Shown in pieces: positions 1-9,578 of a DNA stretch of 64,000 nucleotides. The DNA is taken from positions 62,001-126,000 of the forward strand of contig CAVOKJ010000007.1 in assembly GCA_963696495.1 (NCBI GenBank), in the 5' to 3' direction. The notes beneath the pieces were generated by a model. That model had not been told where the DNA came from. It ran no database searches and saw only the letters and a program-made list of their open reading frames with translations. Origin of the DNA: Bog-756 sp963696495. Lineage in GTDB: Bacteria; Actinomycetota; Acidimicrobiia; Acidimicrobiales; RAAP-2. Every line of letters starts with the position of its first letter. Position 1 is the first letter of the stretch. Position numbers and translations under genes: made by a program.

Positions 1-2
1 CG

Positions 3-548
3 GTTCTGTACTACTCGGCCTCCAACTACGCCGGAAATTACAACTGCGTTTCGAAGACACCGGGCGCAGGTTCCTGCCACATCGCCGGGATCAGAATCGG
101 AGCGGTCAGGCCCTCGATCCGGGTGCGAGCAGTCAATTCGGCCGGCCGTGGACCGATAGCGGTCGTCTTCCCGGTCGTCAGCCAGCCGGACCCGGCCAAC
201 GGCACTGCCTCCACGGCGAGCTCGTCAGGAACGGGTGCGGCCGGAGCGGACCCGGGCTCTCCCGCCGCCGCCTCCGCTCCGGCCTCGTCGGCCTCCTCGG
301 CCTCGGGCCCCGGCGCTTCGAGCAGTGATCCGGCGTCCAGCTCCGGCGCCCCGGCGACACTGCCGTTCTCCGGTGCCGACGTGCAGCAGCTCTTCCTCGT
401 GGGCATGGGCCTGGTCCTCGGCGGACTGCTCATCCTCAGCCCGCTCGGCCGGCGCCGCAAGGCACCGGTCTACCGCTCACTCACCACTGAGGTCGCCGCG
501 TGGCCGGCGTGGCCGGCCGCTCGCTCCGAGGCCCCCACCCTCCACTGA
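3..548 (+). CDS. Partial LPXTG-type cell-wall-anchored protein (C-terminal part)
   Basis: The frame is open to the left edge of the window, so the N-terminus is missing; 181 residues are visible. The first about 55 residues look like the end of a fibronectin type III or Ig-like module (beta-strand pattern ending in IRVRAVNSAGRG). Then comes a stalk of about 65 residues rich in Ala, Ser, Gly and Pro, then the sorting signal LPFSG, a hydrophobic segment (LFLVGMGLVLGGLLIL) and a basic tail (GRRRK). This order is the standard sortase substrate layout, so the protein should be exported and linked covalently to the cell wall. The approximately 27 residues after the basic tail are unusual for a sortase substrate. 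No sortase gene is in the window. The missing N-terminal part prevents a function call. Confidence 0.8.
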   Translation, partial: VLYYSASNYAGNYNCVSKTPGAGSCHIAGIRIGAVRPSIRVRAVNSAGRGPIAVVFPVVSQPDPANGTASTASSSGTGAAGADPGSPAAASAPASSASSASGPGASSSDPASSSGAPATLPFSGADVQQLFLVGMGLVLGGLLILSPLGRRRKAPVYRSLTTEVAAWPAWPAARSEAPTLH

Positions 549-730
549 CGTCATCGCCGGGGCCATGCCGGGGCCATCGAAGGTCAGGCGTCCCGCCGTT
601 CGATCGATGGCTCCGACGGCGCCGCGTCGGCCTGGCAGCAGCGCCGGAGCCCCTTGAGTACCGTTGAGGCGGCGCCGGCGCCATCGGCCATGGCCCGATC
701 GCCGGGGAGACTTCGGCGACGGGAGGGACC

Positions 731-2044
731 ATGGATCGGCGGCCTCGTGAGATCGTCCGGAACCGCTGGGGCGCGCTCCCAGCCGTCGCCGTCTGCCTGG
801 CAGTCGTGGCCGGTCTGCTGACCGCCTGCTCCTCGACCAATTCGGCGACCAGCACGGCGAGCGACTCGTCCACACCACCGATCCCGGGCTCCGCCTTCCA
901 GGATCACACCGGGGTGACACCGACGTCGGTGACCATCGGCAACGTGACGACCCTGTTGGCCGGCCTGTTCACCGGCGCCCTGGTCGGCACCAAGGCCTAC
1001 GCCGCCTATGTGAACTCGCAGGGAGGGGTCGACGGCCGAAAGATCGTGGTGTCGAGCTCCGACGATCAATTCCAGGGTGCACTCAACAAGGGCGAGGTTC
1101 ACGGCGTCGTCCAGAACGACTTCGCCAGCGTGGGCGGACTCTCACTCGAGGACAGCTTCAGCGAGCCGGAGATCGCCGCCGATCCGGGTTTCCCCGACGT
1201 CACCGCATCGCTCGACCCGGCAACGGAGAAGCTCCCGAACAACTTCAGCCCGATCCCGGCCTCGAACGGATGGCCGACGGGCCCGCTCCTCTACTTCAAG
1301 CAGAAGTACCCGACCCGGATCGCCCACACCGCCACGATCATCGCCAACCTGCCGTCGACGGAGACGACCTGGGACAACGAGAAGAAGGCCATGCAACATC
1401 TGGGCTACACCGTGCTCTACGACCCGGCCCTGCCCCCGACGACGACGGACTTTACGGCGCAGGTGGTGGCCATGAAGAACGCCGGCGTGCAGATCCTCTT
1501 CCTCGAGCAGGAGCCCCAGAACTATGCGTCCGCCATCTTCCGGGACCTCTCCCAGCAGGACTTCCATCCGGTGGTGGTTCTGGGCGCCCCCTCCTACAAC
1601 TCCCAGCTCATCGACAACGCCGGTGGACCAGGCGCCGTCGACGGGGCCTACCTGGAGCAGGTGGCCTCGCTCTACCTGGGCGAGGACGCGGACCAGATCC
1701 CGACGATCACCACGTTCAACACCTGGGTCCACCGGGTCTCGCCGGGGTTCACCCCCGACTTCTTCACGTTGACCGGCTGGCTGTGCGGCCAACTGTTCGT
1801 CGACGCGCTGCGCAACGCCGGCACGGATCCGAGCCGGGGATCGCTCCTCCAGGCCCTGCGAAAGATCACCTCGTTCCACAGTGGGAACCTCATTCCGGTG
1901 AGCGACCCGGCCGGCAAGGTACCGGTCACCTGCTACCTGCTGGGCCAGGTGACCGACGGCAGGTTCCAGCGGCTCGACGACCCACCGGTGACCGGATCCA
2001 CCGATGGATTCCGGTGCGATGGGACCTACTACCGGTCGGGTTGA
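731..2044 (+). CDS. ABC transporter substrate-binding lipoprotein (branched-chain amino acid/amide type)
   Basis: 437 residues. The start is ATG preceded by GGGAGGG at good spacing. An N-terminal hydrophobic segment ends in the lipobox LTAC (Cys33), so it should be an extracytoplasmic lipoprotein. The body has the periplasmic binding protein type 1 pattern of the LivK/HAAT family: VTIGNV near residue 75, the YVNSQGGVDGRKI helix-turn, and a second lobe with ITSFHSGNLIPV-like C-terminal text. No permease or ATPase gene lies beside it, so it is an orphan binding protein. A related one is at 9579-11084 on the other strand. The ligand cannot be read from sequence. Confidence 0.85.
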   Translation: MDRRPREIVRNRWGALPAVAVCLAVVAGLLTACSSTNSATSTASDSSTPPIPGSAFQDHTGVTPTSVTIGNVTTLLAGLFTGALVGTKAYAAYVNSQGGVDGRKIVVSSSDDQFQGALNKGEVHGVVQNDFASVGGLSLEDSFSEPEIAADPGFPDVTASLDPATEKLPNNFSPIPASNGWPTGPLLYFKQKYPTRIAHTATIIANLPSTETTWDNEKKAMQHLGYTVLYDPALPPTTTDFTAQVVAMKNAGVQILFLEQEPQNYASAIFRDLSQQDFHPVVVLGAPSYNSQLIDNAGGPGAVDGAYLEQVASLYLGEDADQIPTITTFNTWVHRVSPGFTPDFFTLTGWLCGQLFVDALRNAGTDPSRGSLLQALRKITSFHSGNLIPVSDPAGKVPVTCYLLGQVTDGRFQRLDDPPVTGSTDGFRCDGTYYRSG

Positions 2045-2470
2045 GGGACTCCGTCCCGGTCGGCGCCCGGCGGTGGACTTGCCCGATGGCAACGGACCCC
2101 GGTCGGTGTCCCCTGGGTGACAGACGCATCGCCGAACTCGGGAGACCATGGTGGTGCCGAACCCATCATCCGACCGGGGAGGTCACCATGCAGAGCACTC
2201 GTCCACGAACCGGGGAGGTCAGCCCGGCGATGACCCCCGGCGCGTTCGGCGTCGGCCTGTTCACGGGTGATAGCCGTGAGCCTGCTCCGGGAGCGCATCG
2301 CAGGGGCCGTCCATCACGTTGGGTAGATCGTTCACTACTCGTCGTGAGACTGATTGACCGACGAACCTGGTGACGCAATAGTGGTCGCCTGCGGCGGGGA
2401 GGCTCGGCGGGTGCGCCCATCCATCCGGATGCGTAGGCTACGGCCCGACCGACGGGCGAGGAGGCGGACG
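2045..2470 (+). other. Intergenic region between solute-binding protein and S53 peptidase
   Basis: About 425 bases without a convincing gene. A short open frame at 2188-2373 (61 residues) has GGGGAGG before its ATG, but its product is Arg/Pro-rich and matches no family I know. The string ACCGGGGAGGTCA occurs twice (near 2173 and 2209). The end of the region should hold the promoter of the S53 gene. Confidence 0.4.
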
Positions 2471-5017
2471 ATGATCGCGTGGCACCGCATCGGTGGAGCG
2501 CTGGCGGGACTCCTGGTGACCGGCACCTTGCTCAGCGTGCCGATCGGATCGGCCGGAGCGGCGACGGGCTTCGTCCGAGTCGGCTCGGCACCACGCCCGT
2601 CACCGGGGACGGTCAGACTCTCGGCGCTGTCCGGCAAGGCCGACCTCCGCGTCGATGTGACGCTCCAGCCCCGGAATCCCGAAGCGCTGGCCTCCTACGC
2701 TCGGGCGGTGTCCACGCCGGGATCCGGCCTCTACCGTCACTATCTCGCCCCCGGTCAGTTCGTCAGCGAATTCGGGCCGACCCAGCAGGCGATCCAGTCC
2801 GTGGAACAGTCCCTCCGGTCCGCCGGCCTTCACCCGGGCGCCATCAGCGGGAACCACCTGGCCATTCCGGTCCGGGCGACAGCCGGACAGCTGTCGTCGG
2901 CCTTCTCGACCGGCTTCCAGCAGTACGAGGTGGGCTCGGGTCGGATCGCCTACGCCAACACCGCCGCGCCGCTCGTCGCCACCAGTGCGGCACCCTACGT
3001 GCAGGGGGTGGTCGGGCTCGACGACCTCAACGTGCCGATCTCCGCTCCGAGGGAGTCCACGCGGACCCGTTCGGCAGCTCCCCGGCCCGAGTCCAACCTG
3101 GGAGCCCAGGGTGGACCACAGCCCTGCACCACGGCGACCGACGATGCCGAGGTTGAGGGTGCGGTGACGCTCGACCAGCTGGCGACCGCCTACGGATTCA
3201 CGGGACCCTACAGTTCGGACGACCTCGGAGCGGGCCAGACCGTGGCGGTGTACGAGTTGGCCGGCTACAGCCCGTCGGACATCGCCGCCTTCCAATCGTG
3301 CTACGGCACCGACACCTCGATCACCACGGTGGACACCGATGGTGGCCCCGGTCGGACCACCGGCACCGGGGTCGGCGAGGCCGATGGCGACATGGAGATC
3401 GTGCTCAGCCTGGCACCGAAGGTGAACATCCTGGACTATCAGGCACCGGACACCGGGGCCGGCTCCTATGACAACTACAACGCCATCATCTCCCAGGACG
3501 CCGCCAAGGTGATCTCCACCTCGTGGTTGCTCTGCGAGCAGTTCACCAGTGGCTACCAGGCCGAGAACACCCTGTTCGAGGAGGCTGCCGCCCAGGGCCA
3601 GACCATCCTGGCGGCGACCGGCGACTACGGCTCGGAAGGATGCGCGCAGGTCCAAAAGCGCGATACGTCGCTCGCCGTGGACGACCCGGCGAGCCAGCCG
3701 TTCGTCACCGGGGTCGGTGGGACCACGGTCTCCTCGATCGGACCGCAACCCTCGGAGACCACCTGGAACGACGGCCTGGACACCTTCGGATCGAGCGGTG
3801 GCGGGATCTCGGCCGATTGGCCGATGCCGAGCTATCAGCTGGACGCGCCGGCGGCGGTCGGAGTGATCAATGCCAATTCGTCCGGCACACCCTGCGGCGC
3901 CACCGACTGCCGCGAGGTCCCCGACGTCTCGGCCGATGCCGGTGGTGGGGACAGCTGGTACCTGCTCTACATCGACGGCGGCTGGCAGGACTGGGGTGGG
4001 ACCAGTTTCGCCACTCCGCTGTGGGCGGCTCTGGTCGCGTTGAGCAATGCCTCGAGTGCCTGTGACGGGCAGACGGTCGGCTTCGCCAATCCCGCCCTGT
4101 ATTCCATCGCCGGGACCGACTACGCCGGCGCCTTCCACGACATCACGGTCGGCAACAACGACTACTCGCAGACCAACGGCGGGTTGTATCCCGCGCTCGT
4201 CGGCTACGACATGGCCACCGGCCTGGGCTCTCCGAACGGCACTGTCCTGCCCACCGCCCTCTGCGCGGCGGGAACGGTCGACCCGGTGACCGTCACCGAC
4301 CCCGGAACCCAGACCTCCTCCGTCGGCCAGTCGACCAGCCTCCAGATCACGGCCAGGGATGCCACGGTCGGCCAGACGCTCAGCTACTCGGCGCTGAGCC
4401 TGCCCGCCGGCCTGTCGATCGACGGCTCGACGGGGTTGATCACCGGGCAGCCGACCACCCCGGGGGTGTCCTCGGTGGCGGTCACGGCCAGGGACGGCAA
4501 CGGTGCCAGTGACACCACGACGTTCCAATGGTTCGTTCCCCCGTCGATCACCGGCGTGAAGCCCGCCTACGGCTCGGCCTCGGGCGCCACGAAGGTGTCC
4601 ATCACCGGGGTCGGCTTCGTGGGGGCGACGAGCGTCCGGTTCGGTGCCAGTCCGGCCACGAGCTTCACGGTCAACAGACCGGGGACGAAGATCACCGCCT
4701 ATTCGCCCTCGGGAAGCGGAACGGTGGCGCTCACGGTGACGGGACCATCGGGCACCAGCCAGGCCGCCGTCTTCGCCTACGGACCGGCGATCACCGGCGT
4801 CAGTCCCACCTCGGGCGCACCGGGCAAGAAGGTGACCATCAAGGGCACCGACCTCTCCGGTGCCACCGTCACCTTCGCTCCCGGAGTGAGCGCCGTCGTC
4901 GTCTCGAGTTCCGCCACGAAGATCAGCGTCGACGTGCCGTCGGGGGCGGTCACCGGGCCCATCTCAGTCGCCACGCCGGGAGGAACGGCGACCAGCTCGA
5001 CCTTCGACGTGACCTAG
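2471..5017 (+). CDS. Secreted S53 family serine-carboxyl peptidase (sedolisin/kumamolisin) with Ig and IPT/TIG domains
   Basis: 848 residues from the ATG at 2471, preceded by AGGAGGCGG; this start gives a clean signal peptide ending near GSAGAA. An earlier in-frame start would put an Arg-rich stretch before the signal and is less likely. Order: signal peptide, pro-kumamolisin activation domain (about 40-220), S53 catalytic domain (about 240-590), one putative Ig (He_PIG-like) domain, then two IPT/TIG domains to the end. Catalytic residues are visible: Glu303 and Asp307 in GEADGDME, oxyanion Asp385 in ATGDYG, and Ser512 in GGTSFATP. S53 enzymes are autoactivating endopeptidases that work at low pH, so it probably degrades protein outside the cell in an acidic niche. 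It converges with the RCC1 gene downstream. Confidence 0.92.
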   Translation: MIAWHRIGGALAGLLVTGTLLSVPIGSAGAATGFVRVGSAPRPSPGTVRLSALSGKADLRVDVTLQPRNPEALASYARAVSTPGSGLYRHYLAPGQFVSEFGPTQQAIQSVEQSLRSAGLHPGAISGNHLAIPVRATAGQLSSAFSTGFQQYEVGSGRIAYANTAAPLVATSAAPYVQGVVGLDDLNVPISAPRESTRTRSAAPRPESNLGAQGGPQPCTTATDDAEVEGAVTLDQLATAYGFTGPYSSDDLGAGQTVAVYELAGYSPSDIAAFQSCYGTDTSITTVDTDGGPGRTTGTGVGEADGDMEIVLSLAPKVNILDYQAPDTGAGSYDNYNAIISQDAAKVISTSWLLCEQFTSGYQAENTLFEEAAAQGQTILAATGDYGSEGCAQVQKRDTSLAVDDPASQPFVTGVGGTTVSSIGPQPSETTWNDGLDTFGSSGGGISADWPMPSYQLDAPAAVGVINANSSGTPCGATDCREVPDVSADAGGGDSWYLLYIDGGWQDWGGTSFATPLWAALVALSNASSACDGQTVGFANPALYSIAGTDYAGAFHDITVGNNDYSQTNGGLYPALVGYDMATGLGSPNGTVLPTALCAAGTVDPVTVTDPGTQTSSVGQSTSLQITARDATVGQTLSYSALSLPAGLSIDGSTGLITGQPTTPGVSSVAVTARDGNGASDTTTFQWFVPPSITGVKPAYGSASGATKVSITGVGFVGATSVRFGASPATSFTVNRPGTKITAYSPSGSGTVALTVTGPSGTSQAAVFAYGPAITGVSPTSGAPGKKVTIKGTDLSGATVTFAPGVSAVVVSSSATKISVDVPSGAVTGPISVATPGGTATSSTFDVT

Positions 5018-5067
5018 CTCTTCTCCCCCCTGGCCGCCGTGCCTGCCCCGGCTGTCTCGGTGGGTGG

Positions 5068-6368
5068 CTACGCCGCCGGCGCCTTCACGATGGCGTAGCT
5101 GGCCTGGCTGGAGGCACCCTGGCCCAACGCCTCGGGAACACCCCTGGCCGGCAAGGACACGACCACCGGCGTGTCGCTGCCGCCGATGCTGCCGTTGCCG
5201 AGATTGAAACGGCCCCAGGAGTAGAGGCGGTGATCGGATCCGATCGCCGAACCCCCGTCATAGTTTCCCGAGATCGCCGTCGGCCGGACACGGGGCGGCA
5301 GGGACACCGGAACGGGCACGGTGCTGCAGCGGTACGAGATGCCCTGGTCCAGGCAGCCCTGGGGCCCCGAGTCCCCGTTACCCAGCTCACCGTCGCCGTT
5401 ATAGCCCCAGGCGTACTCTTTGCCGTTCGAGCCGATCATGTAGGCGGTGCCGAAGTCGTTGCTGATGCTCCCGGCGATGGCCGTCGGCGTCACCCCGGAC
5501 GGCAACGACACCTTGACCGGGCCGCCGGCGAAGTCGGTGGTCCCGTCCCCCAACTCGCCGAAGATGTTGTCGCCCCACGCGTAGAGGTTGCCGTCCGTGC
5601 CGATGGCGTAGCCATCCATGCCTCCTCCGGCGATGGCCGTTGCCCGCACCCCCGCGGGCAGGGGGACCACCCGCGGTCTGGCCCGGCTCCGGAGGAGGCC
5701 GTCACCCAGTGCGCCCTGGTCGTTGCCCCACGCATAGACCTTTCCGTTCTGGCCCAACACGTAGGCGCTGCCGGGCTGGGGAACCCCGGAGGTGGCGAGG
5801 GCGACCGCCCGGACTCTCGCCGGGAGATCGACCTCGACCGGTGTCGTGGAACAAGGCTCGGTCAGCCCGGGCTGTCCCGGTCCGTTGATGGAGCAGGCGT
5901 CCGGTCCCTGGAGAGACACGTCGCCGAGCTCACCCTGGCCGTTGAAGCCCCAGGCGTAGACGTTCCCGTCCGAACCGATGGCGTAGCCGTCGTCAGGCCC
6001 ACCGGCGATGGCGGTCGGGCTGACCCCGGGAGGGAGCAGCACCACGACCGGGGCGTCGTCGACGCTCTGGCCGGGCCCGTCGCCGAGCTCCCCGTTGTCG
6101 TTGGCCCCCCAGGCGTAGAGCTTCCCGTCCGAGCCGATGGCATAGCCGGTGGCAAAGCCCTCTGACACCGCCACGGGGGTCACGCCGGCGGGGAGCGACT
6201 GCAATGCGGGAGTGGCTCCCCATCGGTAGATCGCGTCGCTCCTTCCCGCCGCACCGGCGACGGCGGACCCGTTAGCATCTCCAGCATCTCCAGCATCCCC
6301 GACAACCCCAACACCACGAGCACGACCACGCCGAGTCTGGCCGCCGGGCCACTGGGGTGATCAACCAT
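5068..6368 (-). CDS. Secreted RCC1-repeat protein, apparent frameshift after the signal peptide
   Basis: The main open frame covers 5068-6204 and holds about six RCC1/alpha-tubulin-suppressor-like repeats of the form AIAGG.DDGYAIGSDGN.YAWG.N..GELGDG. That frame stays open upstream to 6361, reading another partial repeat (AIYRWGATPAL) but no ATG or GTG; only a TTG at 6204 in mid-repeat could start it. In a second frame an ATG at 6368 gives MVDHPSGPAARLGVVVLVV, a typical signal peptide, running into a 9-bp tandem repeat near 6277-6297. Joining the two frames near there gives a normal secreted protein like the paralog at 33736-35358. Thus either an indel error or a disrupted gene. RCC1 repeats fold as beta-propellers; the role outside the bacterial cell is unknown. 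Confidence 0.75.
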
Positions 6369-6521
6369 GCGTACTCCGATCGGTGCAGGACACATCGCTA
6401 TGCGGACCACGAACGCGGCGCACATCACAGGAGCGGCCCCATCGTCCGGTCCCAGGCGACGCTACTCCTCTGCCCGCCGGAGTCAAGCGGCCCGGTTCGG
6501 CGCTCCGTCCGGAGACGAGAC

Positions 6522-6605
6522 GGTGCTGCGCGGTATTTTCGAGCTGCGCGGTGATTTCGTGGAGCCCAGTGATTTCGAGCTGCGCGGTGATTTCGTGCAG
6601 CGCGG
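6522..6605. repeat. Imperfect tandem repeat of about 36 bp
   Basis: An identical 24-base string occurs at 6538-6561 and 6574-6597, starting TTCGAGCTGCGCGG and ending GATTTCGTG; partial copies flank it (GGTGCTGCGCGGTATTTTC at 6522 and GCAGCGCGG at 6597). The submotif GTGATTTCGWG appears three times. It lies in the roughly 510-base gap between the RCC1 and the flippase-like genes, in which I see no gene. On the minus strand it reads as repeated HEITAQLE, but that frame has no other coding signs. Confidence 0.6.
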
Positions 6606-6879
6606 GGTATCGTGCAATTGATGCGGGACTAGGACTCCAGACGTTCGCCTCAAGGGTCGGCATGCGAGAGGAGGCATCGAGTGGGTGCGGTCGATCCTCG
6701 ACGCCGTCACCATGGTGACCCTGCCGTCTCGGGTCGGGCCCGGGAGTCCGCTCCGGCCGCGCCCGGTGCGGCCGGACCGGGCCGCCGTGCGGCCGACGGC
6801 CGGCGGCAACGAGCCGTCGCTCCGGCCCGTTCGTCGATGACACGGTTCCCGAGCCTGCTCGACCGGGACGGACGGGCCC

Positions 6880-8100
6880 GTGTCGACTGAGTCCGACGCC
6901 CTCACCCGGCCGGAATCCCAGCCGGGCCCGACCGGGCGGCCGCCCGACCGCTCGGTACTCCGTCGCTACTGGCCGGCGCTCCGTGCCCTGATCGGACTGG
7001 CCGTGCTCGGCGTGGCCGTGTGGATCCTCTCGGCCCACACCGACGAGCTCTCCGGCGTGACCGACGTCTTCGGGAGACTGGACTGGTGGTGGATCCCGGC
7101 AGCGGTGGCCGCGGAGGGGATGTCCTTCGTGGCCTTCACCGGCATGCAGTACCGGCTCCTGCAGGCCGGTGGACTGACCCCGCCGCGTGGGGCACTGCTC
7201 AAGATGACCTTCGCCGCCCAGGCCATCGCCAATTCGTTCCCCGGCGGGAACGCCATCTCCGCCGCCTACGGATTCCGATGGTACCGACGCTTCGGCGCCG
7301 ACAGCACGCTGGCCGGCTGGGCGACGGTCGGCACCATCGTGGCCTCGGCCGTCTCCCTCACCCTGGTGGCGCTGGCCGGTCTGGCCCTGGCCGCCAGCGA
7401 AGGGGCCTCGCTCGACCTCATCCCCGCCATCGTCGGCGCCCTGCTGGTCACCGTGTCCATCGGGGCGCTGTTCGTCTACGAGAAACCGCTCTTCGTGGTG
7501 GTCACCCTGGCCATCCGGAGCTCACAGACCCTGGTGCACCGCCCGCGTGGTGACATCGAGACCCACATCGACCGGATCATGCACTGGACCTCCTCGGTGC
7601 GCCTGGGCTGGCGCCAGGTGATCGGGATCGTCCTGTGGGCCTCGGCCAACTGGATCTTCGACTGCCTCTGCTTCGCCCTGATGTTCCCGGCGGTGGGCGC
7701 CCCCGTCCCCTGGAACGGGCTGCTGCTGGCCTACGGGGCCGGGCAGCTGGCCGCCGCCCTGCCCATCACGCCGGGCGGCCTGGGCGCCGTCGAGGGGAGC
7801 ATCACCATCGCCCTGGTGGTCTTCGGCGGTGCCCAGACCAGCACGGTGGACGCCGTCCTCATGTACCGCCTCGTCAGCTTCTGGCTGGTGCTCGCCATCG
7901 GCTGGACGCTGTGGGGGGAGCTGGCCGTCGAGGTCCGGCGGGGACGGTGGAGCCGCTCTGCCCTGACCGCGCCGGTCGACGCCGGTCCGGACACCGGCAC
8001 CACTCCGGACACCGGCACCACTCCCCCCGCCGGCAACGAGACGCTCCCGGCCGGTGGGACCGGGTCGGCGCGGGGAACGGCCGAGGTCCCGGGATCGTGA
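6880..8100 (+). CDS. Integral membrane protein, lysylphosphatidylglycerol synthase TM / flippase-like family (UPF0104)
   Basis: 406 residues from GTG 6880. About eight transmembrane helices follow a Pro/Arg-rich cytoplasmic N-tail. The diagnostic C-terminal motif ALPITPGGLGAVEG is present at the next-to-last helical pair, followed by a helix with VLMYRLVSFWL; this is the signature of the LPG_synthase_TM/UPF0104 (GtrA-unrelated, AglD/MprF TM) family. Family members move or transfer lipids or lipid-linked groups across the membrane. The C-tail after residue 365 is low-complexity, with a repeated DTGTTP. The small lipoprotein gene follows 23 bases downstream and may be cotranscribed. Confidence 0.85.
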   Translation: MSTESDALTRPESQPGPTGRPPDRSVLRRYWPALRALIGLAVLGVAVWILSAHTDELSGVTDVFGRLDWWWIPAAVAAEGMSFVAFTGMQYRLLQAGGLTPPRGALLKMTFAAQAIANSFPGGNAISAAYGFRWYRRFGADSTLAGWATVGTIVASAVSLTLVALAGLALAASEGASLDLIPAIVGALLVTVSIGALFVYEKPLFVVVTLAIRSSQTLVHRPRGDIETHIDRIMHWTSSVRLGWRQVIGIVLWASANWIFDCLCFALMFPAVGAPVPWNGLLLAYGAGQLAAALPITPGGLGAVEGSITIALVVFGGAQTSTVDAVLMYRLVSFWLVLAIGWTLWGELAVEVRRGRWSRSALTAPVDAGPDTGTTPDTGTTPPAGNETLPAGGTGSARGTAEVPGS

Positions 8101-8123
8101 CGACCCGTGGACGAAGGAGGGGG

Positions 8124-8552
8124 ATGACGGGATCCACGCCGACCGTTCGCCTGGCCACGGTGACCCTGGCGATGTTCCTCCTGGCCGGCTGCACGGCGGC
8201 CCGCAACAGTCTGGGGACGTCCGACAGCTCGTGCTATCTGGCCCTTCCCTCGGCGGCCCACGCCGTGGGACCGCACAGCACGTTCGTCGGTGTCCACCAG
8301 TTCACCCTGTCCTCCTTGCACCAGAAGGATCCGAGGCTCTTCGACACCCTCGCCCCGGTGCGGTCCACGGCCCAGCGCGTCTGCATCGTCGAGTTCGTCG
8401 GGGCGTTCACCCAGGCGTCGGTGAAGAAGCCCCTCGGCAAACCGTCGGGCCGGATCGCCGTGGTCGTCTTGGAGGCACCGTCCAACCGACTGGTCGGCAC
8501 GGTCATCTTCCACCACCCTCCCCTGGCCTTCGCCCACACCCACGCCGGCTGA
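8124..8552 (+). CDS. Small lipoprotein of unknown function
   Basis: 142 residues. AAGGAGGGGG directly precedes ATG 8124, which fixes the start within a longer open frame that overlaps the preceding gene. A signal peptide of about 20 residues ends in the lipobox LAGC (Cys23), so the mature protein should be membrane-anchored outside the cell. The mature part has two more cysteines (SSCYLAL and QRVCIVEF) that could form a disulphide, and a predicted alpha/beta pattern. No family recognised. It lies 23 bases after the flippase-like gene. Confidence 0.8.
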   Translation: MTGSTPTVRLATVTLAMFLLAGCTAARNSLGTSDSSCYLALPSAAHAVGPHSTFVGVHQFTLSSLHQKDPRLFDTLAPVRSTAQRVCIVEFVGAFTQASVKKPLGKPSGRIAVVVLEAPSNRLVGTVIFHHPPLAFAHTHAG

Positions 8553-8627
8553 CCTCCCCGTCACAGCCGAGCTCGGTCCGACGTCCGGGCCGTGACGCAG
8601 GCGGCGCACGGATCGGAGCGCCCTGCG

Positions 8628-8656
8628 TTGTCAGCCCTGCGGTTTGGCGGCAGAAT
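8628..8656 (+). promoter_or_regulatory. Predicted leaderless promoter of the PhyH-like gene
   Basis: TTGTCA at 8628-8633, a 17-base spacer, and CAGAAT at 8651-8656, which ends six bases before the ATG at 8663. There is no separate Shine-Dalgarno, so the transcript would start at or next to the start codon. Confidence 0.5.
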
Positions 8657-8662
8657 CGGGGG

Positions 8663-9502
8663 ATGCTCACTCGGTCGTCCGGACTGCTCACGCTCCGTTC
8701 CGAGCCGGTGCCCGCCTCGGTGGAGCGCCTCCAGTCCGACGGGTACGTGGTCCTCGACGGCGTGTTCACCGGGGAGGAGCTCGCCGCCCTCTGCGCCGAC
8801 GTCGAACGGGTCTTCGAGGAGTACCCACCCGATGACCGGGGCGACCCCCCCGAGCAATCGGCCCCCTTCCGCTACGAGATGCTCAATCGCAGCGCCGTCG
8901 TGCAACGGGCCGTCGGCCACCCCCGGATCCTCGAGGTGGTGGAGCCCCTCCTGGGGGAGGACTGCCACGTCATCGCCAACACCGCCTGGCGGCAACGGCC
9001 GGGCGAGAACGACCACCTCGGACGGTTCTGGCACATCGACGGAGGCCCGCACGTCCCCCGTGATCCCGGAATCCCGTGGGACACGCGCATCCCCTATCCG
9101 GTGTTCGCCGTCGCCGCCCACCTGTACCTCTGGGACTGCCCGGTCGACGCCGGCCCGACCGGTGTGATCCCCGGGAGTCACACGTCGGGTCAGGCACCCC
9201 CGATGGAGCGGCTCGCCGACGACGACCTCGAGTGGAACGGCCAGGGGGCCGTGCCCATCGTGGCCAGGGCGGGCGACGTCGCCCTCTTCGTCTCGGACAT
9301 CTGGCACCGACGGATGTCACCCGGCCCCGGTGATCCCGGACGGATGTTCGTCCAGTGCCACTACGGGCGCCGCGACATCGCCCAACGGATCCGACCGACG
9401 TCCTCGGTCAACCACCTGTCGGCGGATGCGCTGTCGCGGGCGCGGACGCCGAGGGAGCAGACGCTGGTCGGCTACCACCCGCTGGGCTTCTACGACGGGT
9501 GA
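8663..9502 (+). CDS. Phytanoyl-CoA dioxygenase (PhyH) family Fe(II)/2-oxoglutarate oxygenase
   Basis: 279 residues from ATG 8663. The double-stranded beta-helix iron site is visible: His124 and Asp126 in WHIDGGPH and the distal His215 in SDIWHRRM. The text around GPTGVIPGSHTSG is typical of PhyH proteins, where the loop precedes the C-terminal strands. Such enzymes hydroxylate or halogenate small molecules using iron, oxygen and 2-oxoglutarate. The genes around it give no pathway, so the substrate is unknown. It converges with the solute-binding protein gene downstream. Confidence 0.87.
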   Translation: MLTRSSGLLTLRSEPVPASVERLQSDGYVVLDGVFTGEELAALCADVERVFEEYPPDDRGDPPEQSAPFRYEMLNRSAVVQRAVGHPRILEVVEPLLGEDCHVIANTAWRQRPGENDHLGRFWHIDGGPHVPRDPGIPWDTRIPYPVFAVAAHLYLWDCPVDAGPTGVIPGSHTSGQAPPMERLADDDLEWNGQGAVPIVARAGDVALFVSDIWHRRMSPGPGDPGRMFVQCHYGRRDIAQRIRPTSSVNHLSADALSRARTPREQTLVGYHPLGFYDG

Positions 9503-9578
9503 CCCACCGCCGCCGGCACAACCGCAGCGTCCGTTCCGGCTGACGTGACCCCCGGGTGGGTCGCCGCCGTCAGGATCG

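Noticed and set aside
2188..2373. 61-codon frame with a good ribosome binding site before the S53 gene.
   Set aside because: Product is Arg/Pro-rich with no family match; it overlaps the probable promoter region of the S53 gene.
6361..7038. Minus-strand frame with repeated HEITAQLE text.
   Set aside because: It overlaps the start of the flippase-like gene and derives from the tandem repeat in the gap.
9501..9562. Inverted repeat GACCCACC and GGTGGGTC between convergent PhyH-like and solute-binding genes.
   Set aside because: The loop of 46 bases is too long to call a terminator with confidence.
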